The notes under the pieces: model-generated | What the model saw: only the letters and a program-made list of their open reading frames with translations | What the model was told of the DNA's origin: nothing | The model's database searches: none | Position numbers and translations under genes: made by a program | Assembly (NCBI GenBank): GCA_030530095.1 | Contig: JAUMVO010000013.1 | Location: 1 to 47,831, forward strand | DNA from: Clostridiaceae bacterium | Lineage (GTDB): Bacteria > Bacillota > Clostridia > Oscillospirales > Acutalibacteraceae | Length of the DNA stretch: 47,831 nt | Direction of reading: 5' to 3' | Part shown: piece by piece, positions 16,500 to 24,157 of the stretch | Numbering within the stretch: position 1 is the first letter of the stretch | How the letters are laid out: every line of letters starts with the position of its first letter

Positions 16500-17060
16500 A
16501 TGATTTTTGTTTATATTGTTTTATCGCTTATTTCAGTTTATATAATTGCCTGCCTTATAATGATAGCTTCGGGCGTTAAGGAGAGCCCAAATATACCGAA
16601 GGGAACTGTCGGTATTGTGCTGGGCTGCCGTGTTATTGACGACCAACCATGTCCGATGCTTGCACGCAGATGTGAAAGGGCGAAGAAATACCTCGACAGC
16701 GATGATACGGCGATACTGATTCTTTCGGGCGGTAAAGGCTCGGACGAAGGGATTTCCGAAGCTCAGGCGATGTATAATTATCTGACATCGCTCGGCGTTT
16801 CGTCCCACAGACTGATTAAAGAGGATAAGTCAACTACCACTTTGGAAAACATGAAGTTTTCAAAAGCTATTCTGGACGAACTCGGCAGGGGAGATGAGGC
16901 GGTTATTATCACTACAAATTTTCATCAGTTCCGCGCACAGATTATGGCAAAACGCGAGGGTATAAAACCGTACAGACTTTGCTCGTCGCTTACACCCGCA
17001 TCGATGCTCAAAAACGTTCTGCGCGAAATAATAGTAATGCCGAGCCTGTTTAAGAAATAA
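16500..17060 (+). CDS. YdcF/SanA-like DUF218 family membrane protein
   Basis: 186 residues. One membrane segment (about 2-24) is followed by a DUF218 domain. The signature is GIVLGCRVIDDQPCPMLARR, then ILSGGKGSDEGISEAQAM, DKSTTTLENMKFSK and ITTNFHQFRA. The family (YdcF, SanA, ElyC) is linked to envelope integrity and lipid-carrier metabolism in other bacteria, but the reaction is not settled. The start at 16500 has a modest GGTGAT site. The gene is flanked by terminators on both sides. Confidence 0.85.
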   Translation: MIFVYIVLSLISVYIIACLIMIASGVKESPNIPKGTVGIVLGCRVIDDQPCPMLARRCERAKKYLDSDDTAILILSGGKGSDEGISEAQAMYNYLTSLGVSSHRLIKEDKSTTTLENMKFSKAILDELGRGDEAVIITTNFHQFRAQIMAKREGIKPYRLCSSLTPASMLKNVLREIIVMPSLFKK

Positions 17061-17064
17061 TAAA

Positions 17065-17095
17065 AACCCCCTCGCTGAGGGGGTTGCTTTTTTTT
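17065..17095. terminator. Bidirectional terminator
   Basis: AACCCCCTC-GCT-GAGGGGGTT, nine pairs with eight T downstream on the plus strand and TTTTTATT on the minus strand. It ends the converging YdcF and PdaA-like genes. Confidence 0.92.
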
Positions 17096-18089
17096 AAGGT
17101 AAATCTCTTAACGATTTGAAGGTGTAGCCCTGCTCGCGGGCATAGTCGATAATTCTGCCGAGCGCTTCTGCGTTGTCGGGCGAGACGGCATGAAGCAATA
17201 TCACCGCGCCCGGATGAAGCCTTGAAGTAACTGTTTCGAAGGCGTAATCTGCGCCCTTCTGCTTGCTTAAATCCCAGTCGGAATAGGCAAGCGACCAGAA
17301 TACGCATTTGTATCCCAGTGAGCCTACAAGGTCAAGCGCACAGTCGGAATACTTGCCCTCGGGATAACGGAAGAACGGCTCGGAATAGCCGAAATTCGTG
17401 CGCAGGTAATCGTCCATTCCCTTTATCTCCTGCGCCATTTCAATTCTCGTCTTGGTCGGGAATGACGGATGAGTAACCGAGTGGTTGCCGACTATATGCC
17501 CTTCGTTTATCATTCTTGCCGTCAGTTCCGGCTCGGATTTGACCTGAGGCAGGGTGCAGAAAAATGCTGCGGGTACGCCCTTGACCTTAAGCACGTCGAG
17601 GATTTTTGCGGTGTAGCCGTTTTCATAGCCGCAGTCGAAGGTCAGATACAGAACCTTTTCGCTCGATTTTGTGTCGAGCGCAACGGCATTATAACCGCCG
17701 TTGTCAAAGTACGCCTGATTGTTAATTGAAATCTGATTTGCTTTTCCGTCCTTTGCCACGCCGAAGCCGTATTCCTTGGCAGTGGTGTCAAGACCTCTTG
17801 TATTGTCGGGGTCGGTGACCTTGAATTCAACGAGCGGCAGGGGGTCGCGTCCCGTATAGGTCTTGCCGCCTTCTAGAACGGGATTGGCGGATTCAACAGA
17901 AAGAACAGAGTTCTCTTCGGTTGTTGCCTCTTCGGTAATGTTCTCCGGCGCAACCGTGGAAAACGGTTCGGTGCCGTAAGTTGTGCTCTCGCTTGTCGGT
18001 TCTTCAACGACGGCTTTGTTACCGCAAGCCGTAAAAAAGAGAACAAGCGCGAGAGTTAAAGCCGTAAATGTAATAATTTTCCTTTTCAT
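17094..18089 (-). CDS. PdaA-like polysaccharide deacetylase lipoprotein
   Basis: 331 residues from the ATG at 18089. A GTG two codons upstream overlaps the GAGGTG binding site and is less likely. A lipoprotein-type export signal ends in FFTAC near residue 22, followed by a Glu/Thr-rich linker. The CE4 deacetylase domain has motif 1 TFDCGYENGYT, motif 2 NHSVTHPSF (metal His pair), motif 3 FFRYPEGKYS and motif 5 LLHAVS. The wording matches PdaA, which makes muramic delta-lactam in spore cortex. In PdaA the second Asp of motif 1 is Asn; here it is Cys. A 54-codon gene precedes it on the same strand. Confidence 0.88.
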   Translation of the reverse strand: MKRKIITFTALTLALVLFFTACGNKAVVEEPTSESTTYGTEPFSTVAPENITEEATTEENSVLSVESANPVLEGGKTYTGRDPLPLVEFKVTDPDNTRGLDTTAKEYGFGVAKDGKANQISINNQAYFDNGGYNAVALDTKSSEKVLYLTFDCGYENGYTAKILDVLKVKGVPAAFFCTLPQVKSEPELTARMINEGHIVGNHSVTHPSFPTKTRIEMAQEIKGMDDYLRTNFGYSEPFFRYPEGKYSDCALDLVGSLGYKCVFWSLAYSDWDLSKQKGADYAFETVTSRLHPGAVILLHAVSPDNAEALGRIIDYAREQGYTFKSLRDLP

Positions 18090-18100
18090 ATACACACCTC

Positions 18101-18122
18101 AAGGTCTGCAGAAGCAGACCTT
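18101..18122 (-). promoter_or_regulatory. Hairpin just before the PdaA-like gene
   Basis: AAGGTCTGC / GCAGACCTT, nine perfect pairs around four bases, lies between the small upstream gene and the GAGGTG site. It has no T-tract in either direction. It may be an RNA-processing or stability element. Confidence 0.5.
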
Positions 18123-18128
18123 AGTAAA

Positions 18129-18293
18129 TTACATAATATTATCCATCATACCCGAAACCGAATCCACAGCCTTTCGGGCGAGTTTTCTGACGGTCTTTTT
18201 TGTTGAACTGCCCATAAGCGCCGTACCTATGGCGACAGCCGCCGAGGTAGCAGCAATTCCCATTGAAATTGCTCTTACGGTTGAATTTTTCAT
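18129..18293 (-). CDS. Small membrane protein, 54 residues
   Basis: A hydrophobic Ala/Gly-rich helix (about 5-27) is followed by a basic tail with KKTVRKLARKAVDSVSGMMDNIM. The start at 18293 is chosen for the AAGGAAGGTG site. It resembles short YtxH-like stress proteins in shape only, and I cannot assign a family. It lies directly upstream of the PdaA-like gene on the same strand and is probably co-transcribed. Confidence 0.6.
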   Translation of the reverse strand: MKNSTVRAISMGIAATSAAVAIGTALMGSSTKKTVRKLARKAVDSVSGMMDNIM

Positions 18294-18421
18294 TTTTTCA
18301 CCTTCCTTGAGTTTTGTAATTATATCTTTTGCCAAAACACAAAGAAAAATTTAGTCTTATCACTTTTTCTTTTTTGTAATTTATGGTAATATAGACGTAT
18401 CAATTTTTCGGAGATGAAAAA

Positions 18422-18937
18422 ATGGCGCTTAATATTGTACTTGTCGAGCCCGAAATTCCGCAGAATACCGGCAACGTCGCCCGCACCTGTGCACTGACGG
18501 GGGCGAGACTGCACCTTGTCGGCCCTATGGGCTTTAAGATTGACGACCGCAAGCTCAAGCGGGCAGGGCTGGATTACTGGTATCTGCTCGATATCACCTA
18601 CTATGACAGTTTAGACGATTTCTTTTCAAAAAACAAGTGCGAAAACGACAATTTCTTTTATTTTACGACAAAGGGAAGGCATATCTATTCCGATGTAAAA
18701 TACCCCGACAATGCTTATCTCTTTTTCGGCAAGGAAACGAAGGGGCTGCCCGAGCAACTGCTTTACGAGAATCCCGACACCTGCGTAAGAATGCCTATGC
18801 TCAACAATGAACGCGCAAGAAGCCTGAATCTTTCCAATACTGTCGCGATAGCAACCTACGAGGTGCTTCGTCAGTGGGGCTTTCCCGACCTTCTGTGCGA
18901 AGGCCAACTCCACGAGCTGAAGTGGGATGAATATTAA
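18422..18937 (+). CDS. trmL: tRNA (cytidine34/uridine34-2'-O)-methyltransferase TrmL
   Basis: 171-residue SPOUT methyltransferase that 2'-O-methylates the wobble base of tRNA-Leu isoacceptors. It is a minimal SpoU domain without an RNA-binding extension. Motif 1 is EPEIPQNTGNVARTCALTG, motif 2 YLFFGKETKGLPEQLL, and motif 3 RMPMLNNERARSLNLSNTVAIA. These form the SAM-binding trefoil knot. The start at 18422 has GGAGATG. It is followed after 12 bases by the AT-rich metalloprotein gene. Confidence 0.95.
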   Translation: MALNIVLVEPEIPQNTGNVARTCALTGARLHLVGPMGFKIDDRKLKRAGLDYWYLLDITYYDSLDDFFSKNKCENDNFFYFTTKGRHIYSDVKYPDNAYLFFGKETKGLPEQLLYENPDTCVRMPMLNNERARSLNLSNTVAIATYEVLRQWGFPDLLCEGQLHELKWDEY

Positions 18938-18949
18938 GGAGTAATAACT

Positions 18950-19408
18950 GTGAATATATGGGATAGTTACAGAAAAGACAAGTGTAATTTGAAAAGCGAA
19001 GGATTCAGTTTGCATTTTGAAAGAGGAATTGATTCTAAACTTCGTGATTATTATATTTCTTTTTCGAAGTGGTTGAGGAAAGAATATGTTTTCCCGACAC
19101 ATATCAACATTTATCTTAAAAACTGTGAGACAATAAAGCTGAATAGCGGCATACGTGCTTATGGTTCTTTCAAATACTTTGAAAAGAACACTCCGCGGAT
19201 AATTATTCCTTCAAAGGTAGAAAAAAAGCTTTTGAATGAGTTTTCTGTTGATGAGTTATATGAGCAAATACTTTCTTCTTTTGTCCATGAATTAACACAC
19301 TATTATCAATATGTTTCTGGTCTTGAGCAAACGAATGCTGTATCTGAACGTCAAGCTAATCATTTTCGATATAGCATAATAGAAAAATACTACGACGAAA
19401 TGAAATAG
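18950..19408 (+). CDS. Putative HExxH zinc metalloprotein
   Basis: 152 residues from GTG at 18950, with AAGGAG seven bases upstream. The motif FVHELTHYYQYVSG (about residues 114-127) is a zinc-peptidase HExxH, with a possible third ligand Glu in NAVSERQANHF. The layout recalls small SprT- or phage-type metallopeptidases, but I cannot name a family. The gene is visibly more AT-rich than its neighbours, with codons such as TTA, ATA and AAA. It lies against tRNA-derived fragments at 19412, which suggests acquisition by transfer. No signal peptide is seen. Confidence 0.65.
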   Translation: MNIWDSYRKDKCNLKSEGFSLHFERGIDSKLRDYYISFSKWLRKEYVFPTHINIYLKNCETIKLNSGIRAYGSFKYFEKNTPRIIIPSKVEKKLLNEFSVDELYEQILSSFVHELTHYYQYVSGLEQTNAVSERQANHFRYSIIEKYYDEMK

Positions 19409-19411
19409 GTA

Positions 19412-19516
19412 GTCGGAGCGACTGGACCTGACGGCGGTGCTGCGCACGCCGTCAACGGCAACAATTATATGTCCCTTTCGCTTACGCGAAAGATGGACTA
19501 TTGCTGGTTCAAGTCC
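19412..19516. repeat. Structured tRNA-derived remnant
   Basis: 19412-19431 repeats 19 of 20 bases of the 3' end of the nearby tRNA-Pro gene (19574-19593), in the same orientation. At the other end, GCTGGTTCAAGTCC (19503-19516) is the T-arm of that tRNA in the opposite orientation. Between them are two hairpins: GACGGCG/CGCCGTC (19430-19453) and CTTTCGC-TTAC-GCGAAAG (19475-19492). It may be a decayed attachment site, a broken tRNA copy, or a small repeated element. Confidence 0.6.
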
Positions 19517-19533
19517 GTTTTTACAATCAAACG

Positions 19534-19570
19534 AAAAAATAACGGGCATCCGTAAGGATACCCGTTATTT
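19534..19570 (-). terminator. Terminator of tRNA-Pro(CGG)
   Basis: AAATAACGGG and CCCGTTATTT plus inner ATCC/GGAT form a long stem around four bases. It is followed on the minus strand by a T-run, one base after the encoded CCA of the tRNA. Confidence 0.85.
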
Positions 19571-19571
19571 A

Positions 19572-19648
19572 TGGTCGGAGCGACTGGACTTGAACCAGCG
19601 GCCTCTTGGTCCCGAACCAAGCGCGATACCAAACTTCGCCACGCCCCG
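19572..19648 (-). tRNA. tRNA-Pro (anticodon CGG)
   Basis: 77-base cloverleaf on the minus strand with the CCA end encoded. The acceptor stem is CGGGGCG / CGCTCCG, the D-stem GCGA/TCGC, and the anticodon arm CTTGG-TTCGGGA-CCAAG gives CGG. The T-arm is GCTGG-TTCAAGT-CCAGT. It has its own promoter and terminator. Confidence 0.95.
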
Positions 19649-19667
19649 TTAGTTTCAATGCTTGCAT

Positions 19668-19696
19668 ATTATAATACAAAGATTTCGTAAAATCAA
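19668..19696 (-). promoter_or_regulatory. Promoter of tRNA-Pro(CGG)
   Basis: TTGATT (19696-19691), 17-base spacer, TATAAT (19673-19668), about 20 bases from the mature tRNA end. Confidence 0.85.
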
Positions 19697-19769
19697 GTGT
19701 TTTTTATTTGTTTTTATTTAACAACCGCGTTATTACTGCTGATAATAAATGTATTATTTAACTTTCCAC

Positions 19770-19798
19770 TTGATTTTTATATAAAAATGCAATATATT
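19770..19798 (+). promoter_or_regulatory. Promoter of second M28 peptidase gene
   Basis: TTGATT (19770-19775), 17-base spacer, TATATT (19793-19798), followed by ACGGAGG before the gene. Confidence 0.7.
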
Positions 19799-19831
19799 TA
19801 TTATGTATTTATTTTATACGGAGGTTGGATT

Positions 19832-21172
19832 ATGAGAGAAGAAACCAAAAAGTACGGCGCCGTCGCTTACGACATAGTTAAGGATGCCGCCGAAAAAATC
19901 GGCTCACGTCTTCCCGGTTCGGAGGGTGAGCACAAATTCCACGACTATATGGCTGAAAAGCTTCGCGAAATCGGTATCAAGCCCGTTAAGGAAGAGTTTG
20001 CGGTATCTCCGCGCGCTTCTATCGGCGGAATTCCGTACGCAGGCTATTTCGGCCTTATTATGAGCGCGCTCGTTTATTTCGCGCTTCAGAATTACTATAT
20101 CTGGTACGCAATGGCTCTTATGGGCGTTTGCTTCGTGATCTGGCTTGTTTGCAGCTGCTTCCTTTACAAGACATGGTTTGATATGTTCTTCCCGCAGAAG
20201 ATTTCCTGCAACACTTACGGCGAGCTTCTGCCCGAGGACGGCAACTATGCTTATACGATAGTGCTTTCCGGTCACACGGATACCAGCTGGACCTGGCGCC
20301 ATTCCGAACATGCTTACAAGAATAAGGATAAGCCTATAAAGGGCGTTATCGCCACCTACGGTAAGGTAGGCTTCGGTGCAGGCTGCGTATTTTTCCTGGT
20401 TGCGGTTGCAATAGCTTATGCGGTTATTTATACCGCTGCAACCTTCGGCGGCGAATGGTCTCAGATGGCTGTAAGCGGTTATGTTAAGTCTTTCGCTTAT
20501 TTCAACTTTGCCCTTCGCTTCTTGCCGATTATCACTGCTATAGGCAGCTCGTTCGTAATTATGTGGAACGACAAGAACGAAGAAAATGCTTCAAGAGGCG
20601 CTATGGACAATGCAACCGGCATAGGACTTAGCTATGCGGTTATCAAGTACTTCAAGGAAAATCCCGATAAAATGCCCAAGAACTGCCGTATTATCGACCT
20701 CAACTGCGGTTCCGAGGAAGCCGGTCTTCGCGGTTCAATGGCGTTCACCGCTGAGCACAAGGACGACGGTATGCTTGAAAACTGCTGGAATATCAATATC
20801 GACTCCGTAGCCGATAAGGATTATTTCGAAGTTGTTATCAAGGACGACTGGCAGGGCTGCCGTTTCGATAAGGATCTTGAGGAAATGTTCAAGGCTACCT
20901 TCTCGGAGCTTGAAATCGAGTCCAAGACCAACGGCTGCATCCACAACCCCGTAGGCGGCTGCGACTCTACGCCTATGACAAGAGCGGGCATCAAGTCCGT
21001 TACCTTTGCGGCACAGAACCCGATGCTTACATATTACTATCATACATGGCGCGATATGCCCGACCGCTTTGAGCCTGAAACGGTTAATCTCGGCCTTGAC
21101 GTTGTTCTCGGCGTTATCGATAAGATTGATCAGTTCCAGCAGGCAAACGGCTTTAACGGCGTAAATCACTGA
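19832..21172 (+). CDS. Membrane-inserted M28-family zinc peptidase (copy 2)
   Basis: 446 residues from ATG 19832, chosen for the CGGAGG site eight bases upstream. M28 ligands are present: His148 and Asp150 in SGHTDTSW, Asp259 in GAMDNATG, Glu295/Glu296 in SEEAGLRG, Asp in NIDSVAD, and a late His in YYYHTWRDMPD. As in the copy at 14011, a membrane hairpin (about 68-112) precedes the active site. A second membrane pair (about 181-203 and 222-245) splits the metal-binding residues. Sequence similarity shows an old duplication. The substrate is unknown. The gene is a single transcription unit with its own terminator. Confidence 0.85.
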   Translation: MREETKKYGAVAYDIVKDAAEKIGSRLPGSEGEHKFHDYMAEKLREIGIKPVKEEFAVSPRASIGGIPYAGYFGLIMSALVYFALQNYYIWYAMALMGVCFVIWLVCSCFLYKTWFDMFFPQKISCNTYGELLPEDGNYAYTIVLSGHTDTSWTWRHSEHAYKNKDKPIKGVIATYGKVGFGAGCVFFLVAVAIAYAVIYTAATFGGEWSQMAVSGYVKSFAYFNFALRFLPIITAIGSSFVIMWNDKNEENASRGAMDNATGIGLSYAVIKYFKENPDKMPKNCRIIDLNCGSEEAGLRGSMAFTAEHKDDGMLENCWNINIDSVADKDYFEVVIKDDWQGCRFDKDLEEMFKATFSELEIESKTNGCIHNPVGGCDSTPMTRAGIKSVTFAAQNPMLTYYYHTWRDMPDRFEPETVNLGLDVVLGVIDKIDQFQQANGFNGVNH

Positions 21173-21182
21173 ATATAATAAT

Positions 21183-21226
21183 AACAAGACCGAAGGGTTC
21201 AATGTGACCTTTTCGGTCTTGTTTTC
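21183..21226 (+). terminator. Terminator after second M28 gene
   Basis: AACAAGACCGAA / TTCGGTCTTGTT with inner GGT/ACC pairs, followed by TTTTCTTG. Confidence 0.85.
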
Positions 21227-21276
21227 TTGTATAATAAATGGTACAATATTAGAAATATTAAAAAGAGGTATCATTG

Positions 21277-21516
21277 ATGATTAACGGATACGATTTTCCC
21301 GAAATTTCATACTTTATTCAGGGTAACGATTTTACAGGCAGTGACGGTGAAAACTTCAGATACAGGCTATCAAAGCAGGAGGACGACCTGAAGGCATACG
21401 TCTGGTATGAGGATGTTTGCTTTGATAGTGCCGAAAACACGGTTGAGGAGAGCTTTGAGGTTTCCAACGACGACCTTGTAAAAGCTATTGAATGGATTTT
21501 AGCTCAAAAGAAATAA
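21277..21516 (+). CDS. Small acidic hypothetical protein
   Basis: 79 residues from ATG 21277, with AGAGGT seven bases upstream. A TTG one codon earlier is less likely. It is soluble, strongly acidic (many Asp/Glu) and rich in aromatic residues, with no recognised domain, membrane segment or cysteine pattern. It ends nine bases before the SGNH hydrolase gene, so the two are likely co-expressed. Confidence 0.65.
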   Translation: MINGYDFPEISYFIQGNDFTGSDGENFRYRLSKQEDDLKAYVWYEDVCFDSAENTVEESFEVSNDDLVKAIEWILAQKK

Positions 21517-21525
21517 GGTGATTCT

Positions 21526-22182
21526 ATGGATTCAATTAATGAGAGATTTGAAAAGAAAACCAAATATGATGACCATAAGCAGTCAAAGCGCGACGGCTTT
21601 ACCTTTATCGGTGAGGGAATGAAACTTGACGGTTGCACGGTGCTTGTCGGCGACTCAATTATAGAGTACTGGCCGCCTGAGTTCTTCTATCGATACGAGT
21701 TTGCGACGGGTACGCGCGTGGTCAACCGCGGAATAGGCGGCGATACATCCGACAGAATGCTTGAAAGACTCAGCGAAAACGTAACCGCACTTTCGCCGAA
21801 GAACGTGGCGATACTTATTGGCACTAATGACTTCGGTCTCGGCGCTCCGGTCGAGTTCCCATACTGCAACATTGAGCGTGCAATCAATCTCCTTAAGAGC
21901 ACATTGCCCGACGTCAATATCGTGCTTATGAGTGTTCTGCCCGTCAACAGCAAGGTTCAGCTTATCTCGTGCGTAGGTAAACGCGATAATGACCTTATAG
22001 ACGAACTCAACGTCAAGCTTGAGCGTCTTGCCGCTTCATACGGCGTTGCGTACTATGACGCTAACCGTCTGCTTAAGGACAAAAAGGGCAGGCTTGATAA
22101 GGTGTACACCTATGACGGCCTTCATCCCAACGCTCAGGGCTATGCCCAAATTTCCGACGGGCTTATAGAATTGTTCAGGTAG
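21526..22182 (+). CDS. SGNH/GDSL-type hydrolase
   Basis: 218-residue esterase-fold protein. Block I GDSIIEYWP (nucleophile Ser), block II NRGIGGDTS (oxyanion Gly), block III IGTNDFG (oxyanion Asn) and block V DGLHPNAQGY (catalytic Asp-His) are all present. There is no signal peptide, so it acts in the cytoplasm. Members deacetylate sugars or cleave lipids and thioesters, and the substrate is not predictable here. The start at 21526 has AAGGTGAT. Confidence 0.88.
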   Translation: MDSINERFEKKTKYDDHKQSKRDGFTFIGEGMKLDGCTVLVGDSIIEYWPPEFFYRYEFATGTRVVNRGIGGDTSDRMLERLSENVTALSPKNVAILIGTNDFGLGAPVEFPYCNIERAINLLKSTLPDVNIVLMSVLPVNSKVQLISCVGKRDNDLIDELNVKLERLAASYGVAYYDANRLLKDKKGRLDKVYTYDGLHPNAQGYAQISDGLIELFR

Positions 22183-22245
22183 CTGTTGCATAAACAACCG
22201 CAATACGCAAACCGACAAAACCAAAATTGAAAGGAATTAAAGTTT

Positions 22246-23358
22246 ATGCTTCAGTTTGAAGAATTAAGATTAAGATTATTACAGAGCGAGAAGCCTCTCG
22301 GCGACCTTGCCGACGCTCTCGGTCTTGACAAGATGAGAGATGAATTGGCCGAAATCGAGGCAAAGACCGCCGAAAACGGCTTCTGGGACGACATCAAGGG
22401 CTCGCAGGTCGTGCTTAAAAGGCAGAGCACCTTAAAGAACCGTATTACGTCCTATGAGAAGTTAAAGCAGGATTACGACGACGCGCTCGTTATGATTGAG
22501 CTTGCCAACGAGGAAGAGGACGAGAGTCTTTTTGAAGAGTGCGAACAGAGCGTAACCGACTTTGAGAATACGCTTGAGAGCATGACGCTCTCAACGCTTC
22601 TCAGCGGCGAATATGACGCGAAAAACGCGATTTTAACCTTCCACGCGGGTGCGGGCGGCACCGAAGCTCAGGACTGGGCTCAGATGCTTTTCCGTATGTA
22701 TTGCCGTTGGGGCGAGCGCCACGGCTACAAGGTTTCGACGCTTGATTACCTTGACGGCGACGAGGCGGGCATCAAATCGGCGAGCATACTTATCGAGGGC
22801 GAAAACGCATACGGTTATATGAAGAGCGAAACGGGTATTCACAGACTTGTCCGAGTTTCGCCGTTTGACTCAGAGGGCAGACGCCACACGTCGTTTGCAT
22901 CCGTCGAGGTTATGCCTGAAATCGATGACACCATCGAGGTCGAGATTGCCCCTGAGGATATCAAGATGGACGTTTACCGTTCATCGGGCGCAGGCGGTCA
23001 GAAGGTTAACAAAACCTCGTCTGCAGTCCGTTTGACGCATATTCCGACGGGCATAGTAGTTGCCTGTCAGGTTGAACGCAGCCAGCATCAGAACCGTGAG
23101 GTTGCGATGCGTATGCTTAAGTCGAAGCTCGTTGAAATCAAGGAGCGCGAGCATCTTGATAAGATTTCCGATATCAAGGGCGACCAGAAGGAAATAGGCT
23201 GGGGCAGTCAGATACGTTCATACGTCTTTATGCCTTATCAGCTTGTCAAGGACAACAGAACGGGTTTTGAGTCGGGTAATATCACCGCCGTAATGGACGG
23301 CGATATCGACGGCTTTATCAACGCATATCTCAAGAGTGAATCGCTCAAGAATGTGTAA
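22246..23358 (+). CDS. prfB: Peptide chain release factor 2
   Basis: 370-residue class I release factor for UGA and UAA codons. It carries the RF2 recognition tripeptide SPF (in RLVRVSPFDSEG) and the GGQ motif (SSGAGGQKVNK, GGQ near 250-252) that triggers peptide release. The reading frame is continuous from ATG 22246, with AAAGGAA upstream. The usual autoregulatory +1 frameshift near codon 25 is absent. It is followed by a GNAT gene 26 bases downstream. Confidence 0.95.
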   Translation: MLQFEELRLRLLQSEKPLGDLADALGLDKMRDELAEIEAKTAENGFWDDIKGSQVVLKRQSTLKNRITSYEKLKQDYDDALVMIELANEEEDESLFEECEQSVTDFENTLESMTLSTLLSGEYDAKNAILTFHAGAGGTEAQDWAQMLFRMYCRWGERHGYKVSTLDYLDGDEAGIKSASILIEGENAYGYMKSETGIHRLVRVSPFDSEGRRHTSFASVEVMPEIDDTIEVEIAPEDIKMDVYRSSGAGGQKVNKTSSAVRLTHIPTGIVVACQVERSQHQNREVAMRMLKSKLVEIKEREHLDKISDIKGDQKEIGWGSQIRSYVFMPYQLVKDNRTGFESGNITAVMDGDIDGFINAYLKSESLKNV

Positions 23359-23384
23359 ATGAACTTATAAGGGTTGTTAAAAAA

Positions 23385-24011
23385 ATGAATAACAGTTTAA
23401 TTATTCGTCCCGAAGAAGAGAGGGATTACCGTACTGTCGAGGAACTTGTCCGCGACAGCTTCTGGAACGTATACCGTCCCGGCTGCCTTGAGCACTATGT
23501 GCTTCACGTTCAGCGTGACTGTCCTGATTTTATAAAGGAACTCGACTTCGTTATGGAGAAGGACGGCAGAATAATCGGACAGAACGTTTTTGTGAAGGCG
23601 CTTATCAATACCGACAACGGAGAAAAACTGCCGATAGTTACTATGGGACCTATTTGTATAGCAAACGACCTGAAGCGTCAGGGATACGGAAAAATCCTGC
23701 TCGACTATTCGCTCGAAAAGGCAACACAGCTCGGCTTCGGCGCGGTATGCTTTGAAGGCAATATTGATTTTTACGGTAAAAGCGGATTTACCTATGCAAG
23801 CGAATTCGGCATACGCTATCACGGTCTGCCCGAGGGCGCCGACGCTTCGTTCTTCCTTTGCAAAGAGCTTAAGGAAGGCTATCTTGACGGTGTGACAGGG
23901 GAGTATGCAACACCCGAAATCTACTTCGTTGACGAAAATGAGGCGGAAGAATTCGATAAGACTTTTCCGAAAAAGGAAAAGCTGAAACTCCCGACACAGA
24001 TTTTCGGATAA
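23385..24011 (+). CDS. GNAT-family N-acetyltransferase
   Basis: 208 residues, resembling predicted acetyltransferases of the YhbS type. The acetyl-CoA binding region is VTMGPICIANDLKRQGYGKILLDYSLEKA, containing the Q/RxxGxG/A-like loop RQGYGK. FEGNIDFYGKSGF fits motif B. The acceptor substrate is unknown. It ends at a strong bidirectional terminator that abuts tRNA-Pro(GGG). Confidence 0.85.
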   Translation: MNNSLIIRPEEERDYRTVEELVRDSFWNVYRPGCLEHYVLHVQRDCPDFIKELDFVMEKDGRIIGQNVFVKALINTDNGEKLPIVTMGPICIANDLKRQGYGKILLDYSLEKATQLGFGAVCFEGNIDFYGKSGFTYASEFGIRYHGLPEGADASFFLCKELKEGYLDGVTGEYATPEIYFVDENEAEEFDKTFPKKEKLKLPTQIFG

Positions 24012-24012
24012 T

Positions 24013-24048
24013 AAAAAACAAGGTAGGCAATCGCCTACCTTGTTTTTT
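24013..24048. terminator. Bidirectional terminator between GNAT gene and tRNA-Pro
   Basis: Perfect 16-pair stem AAAAAACAAGGTAGGC / GCCTACCTTGTTTTTT around AATC. Its right arm touches the encoded CCA of the tRNA, so the tRNA transcript ends almost immediately after its mature 3' end. Confidence 0.9.
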
Positions 24049-24123
24049 GGTCGGAGTGACAAGACTTGAACTTGCGGCCCCTTGACCCCCAGTCAAGTGC
24101 GCTACCAGCTGCGCTACACCCCG
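24048..24123 (-). tRNA. tRNA-Pro (anticodon GGG)
   Basis: 76-base cloverleaf on the minus strand with encoded CCA. The acceptor is CGGGGTG / CACTCCG, the D-arm GCGC-AGCTGGTA-GCGC, the anticodon arm CTTGA-CTGGGGG-TCAAG (anticodon GGG), and the T-arm GCAAG-TTCAAGT-CTTGT. It is the second proline tRNA within 4.5 kb. Confidence 0.95.
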
Positions 24124-24157
24124 AAATATATGGGCAGTCGTTTTTGGCTGCCCGAAT

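Noticed and set aside
19437-19652. Open frame running through the tRNA-Pro gene in the opposite strand
   Set aside because: It is an antisense reading of the tRNA and its terminator, a familiar annotation artefact. No ribosome binding site or protein family supports it.
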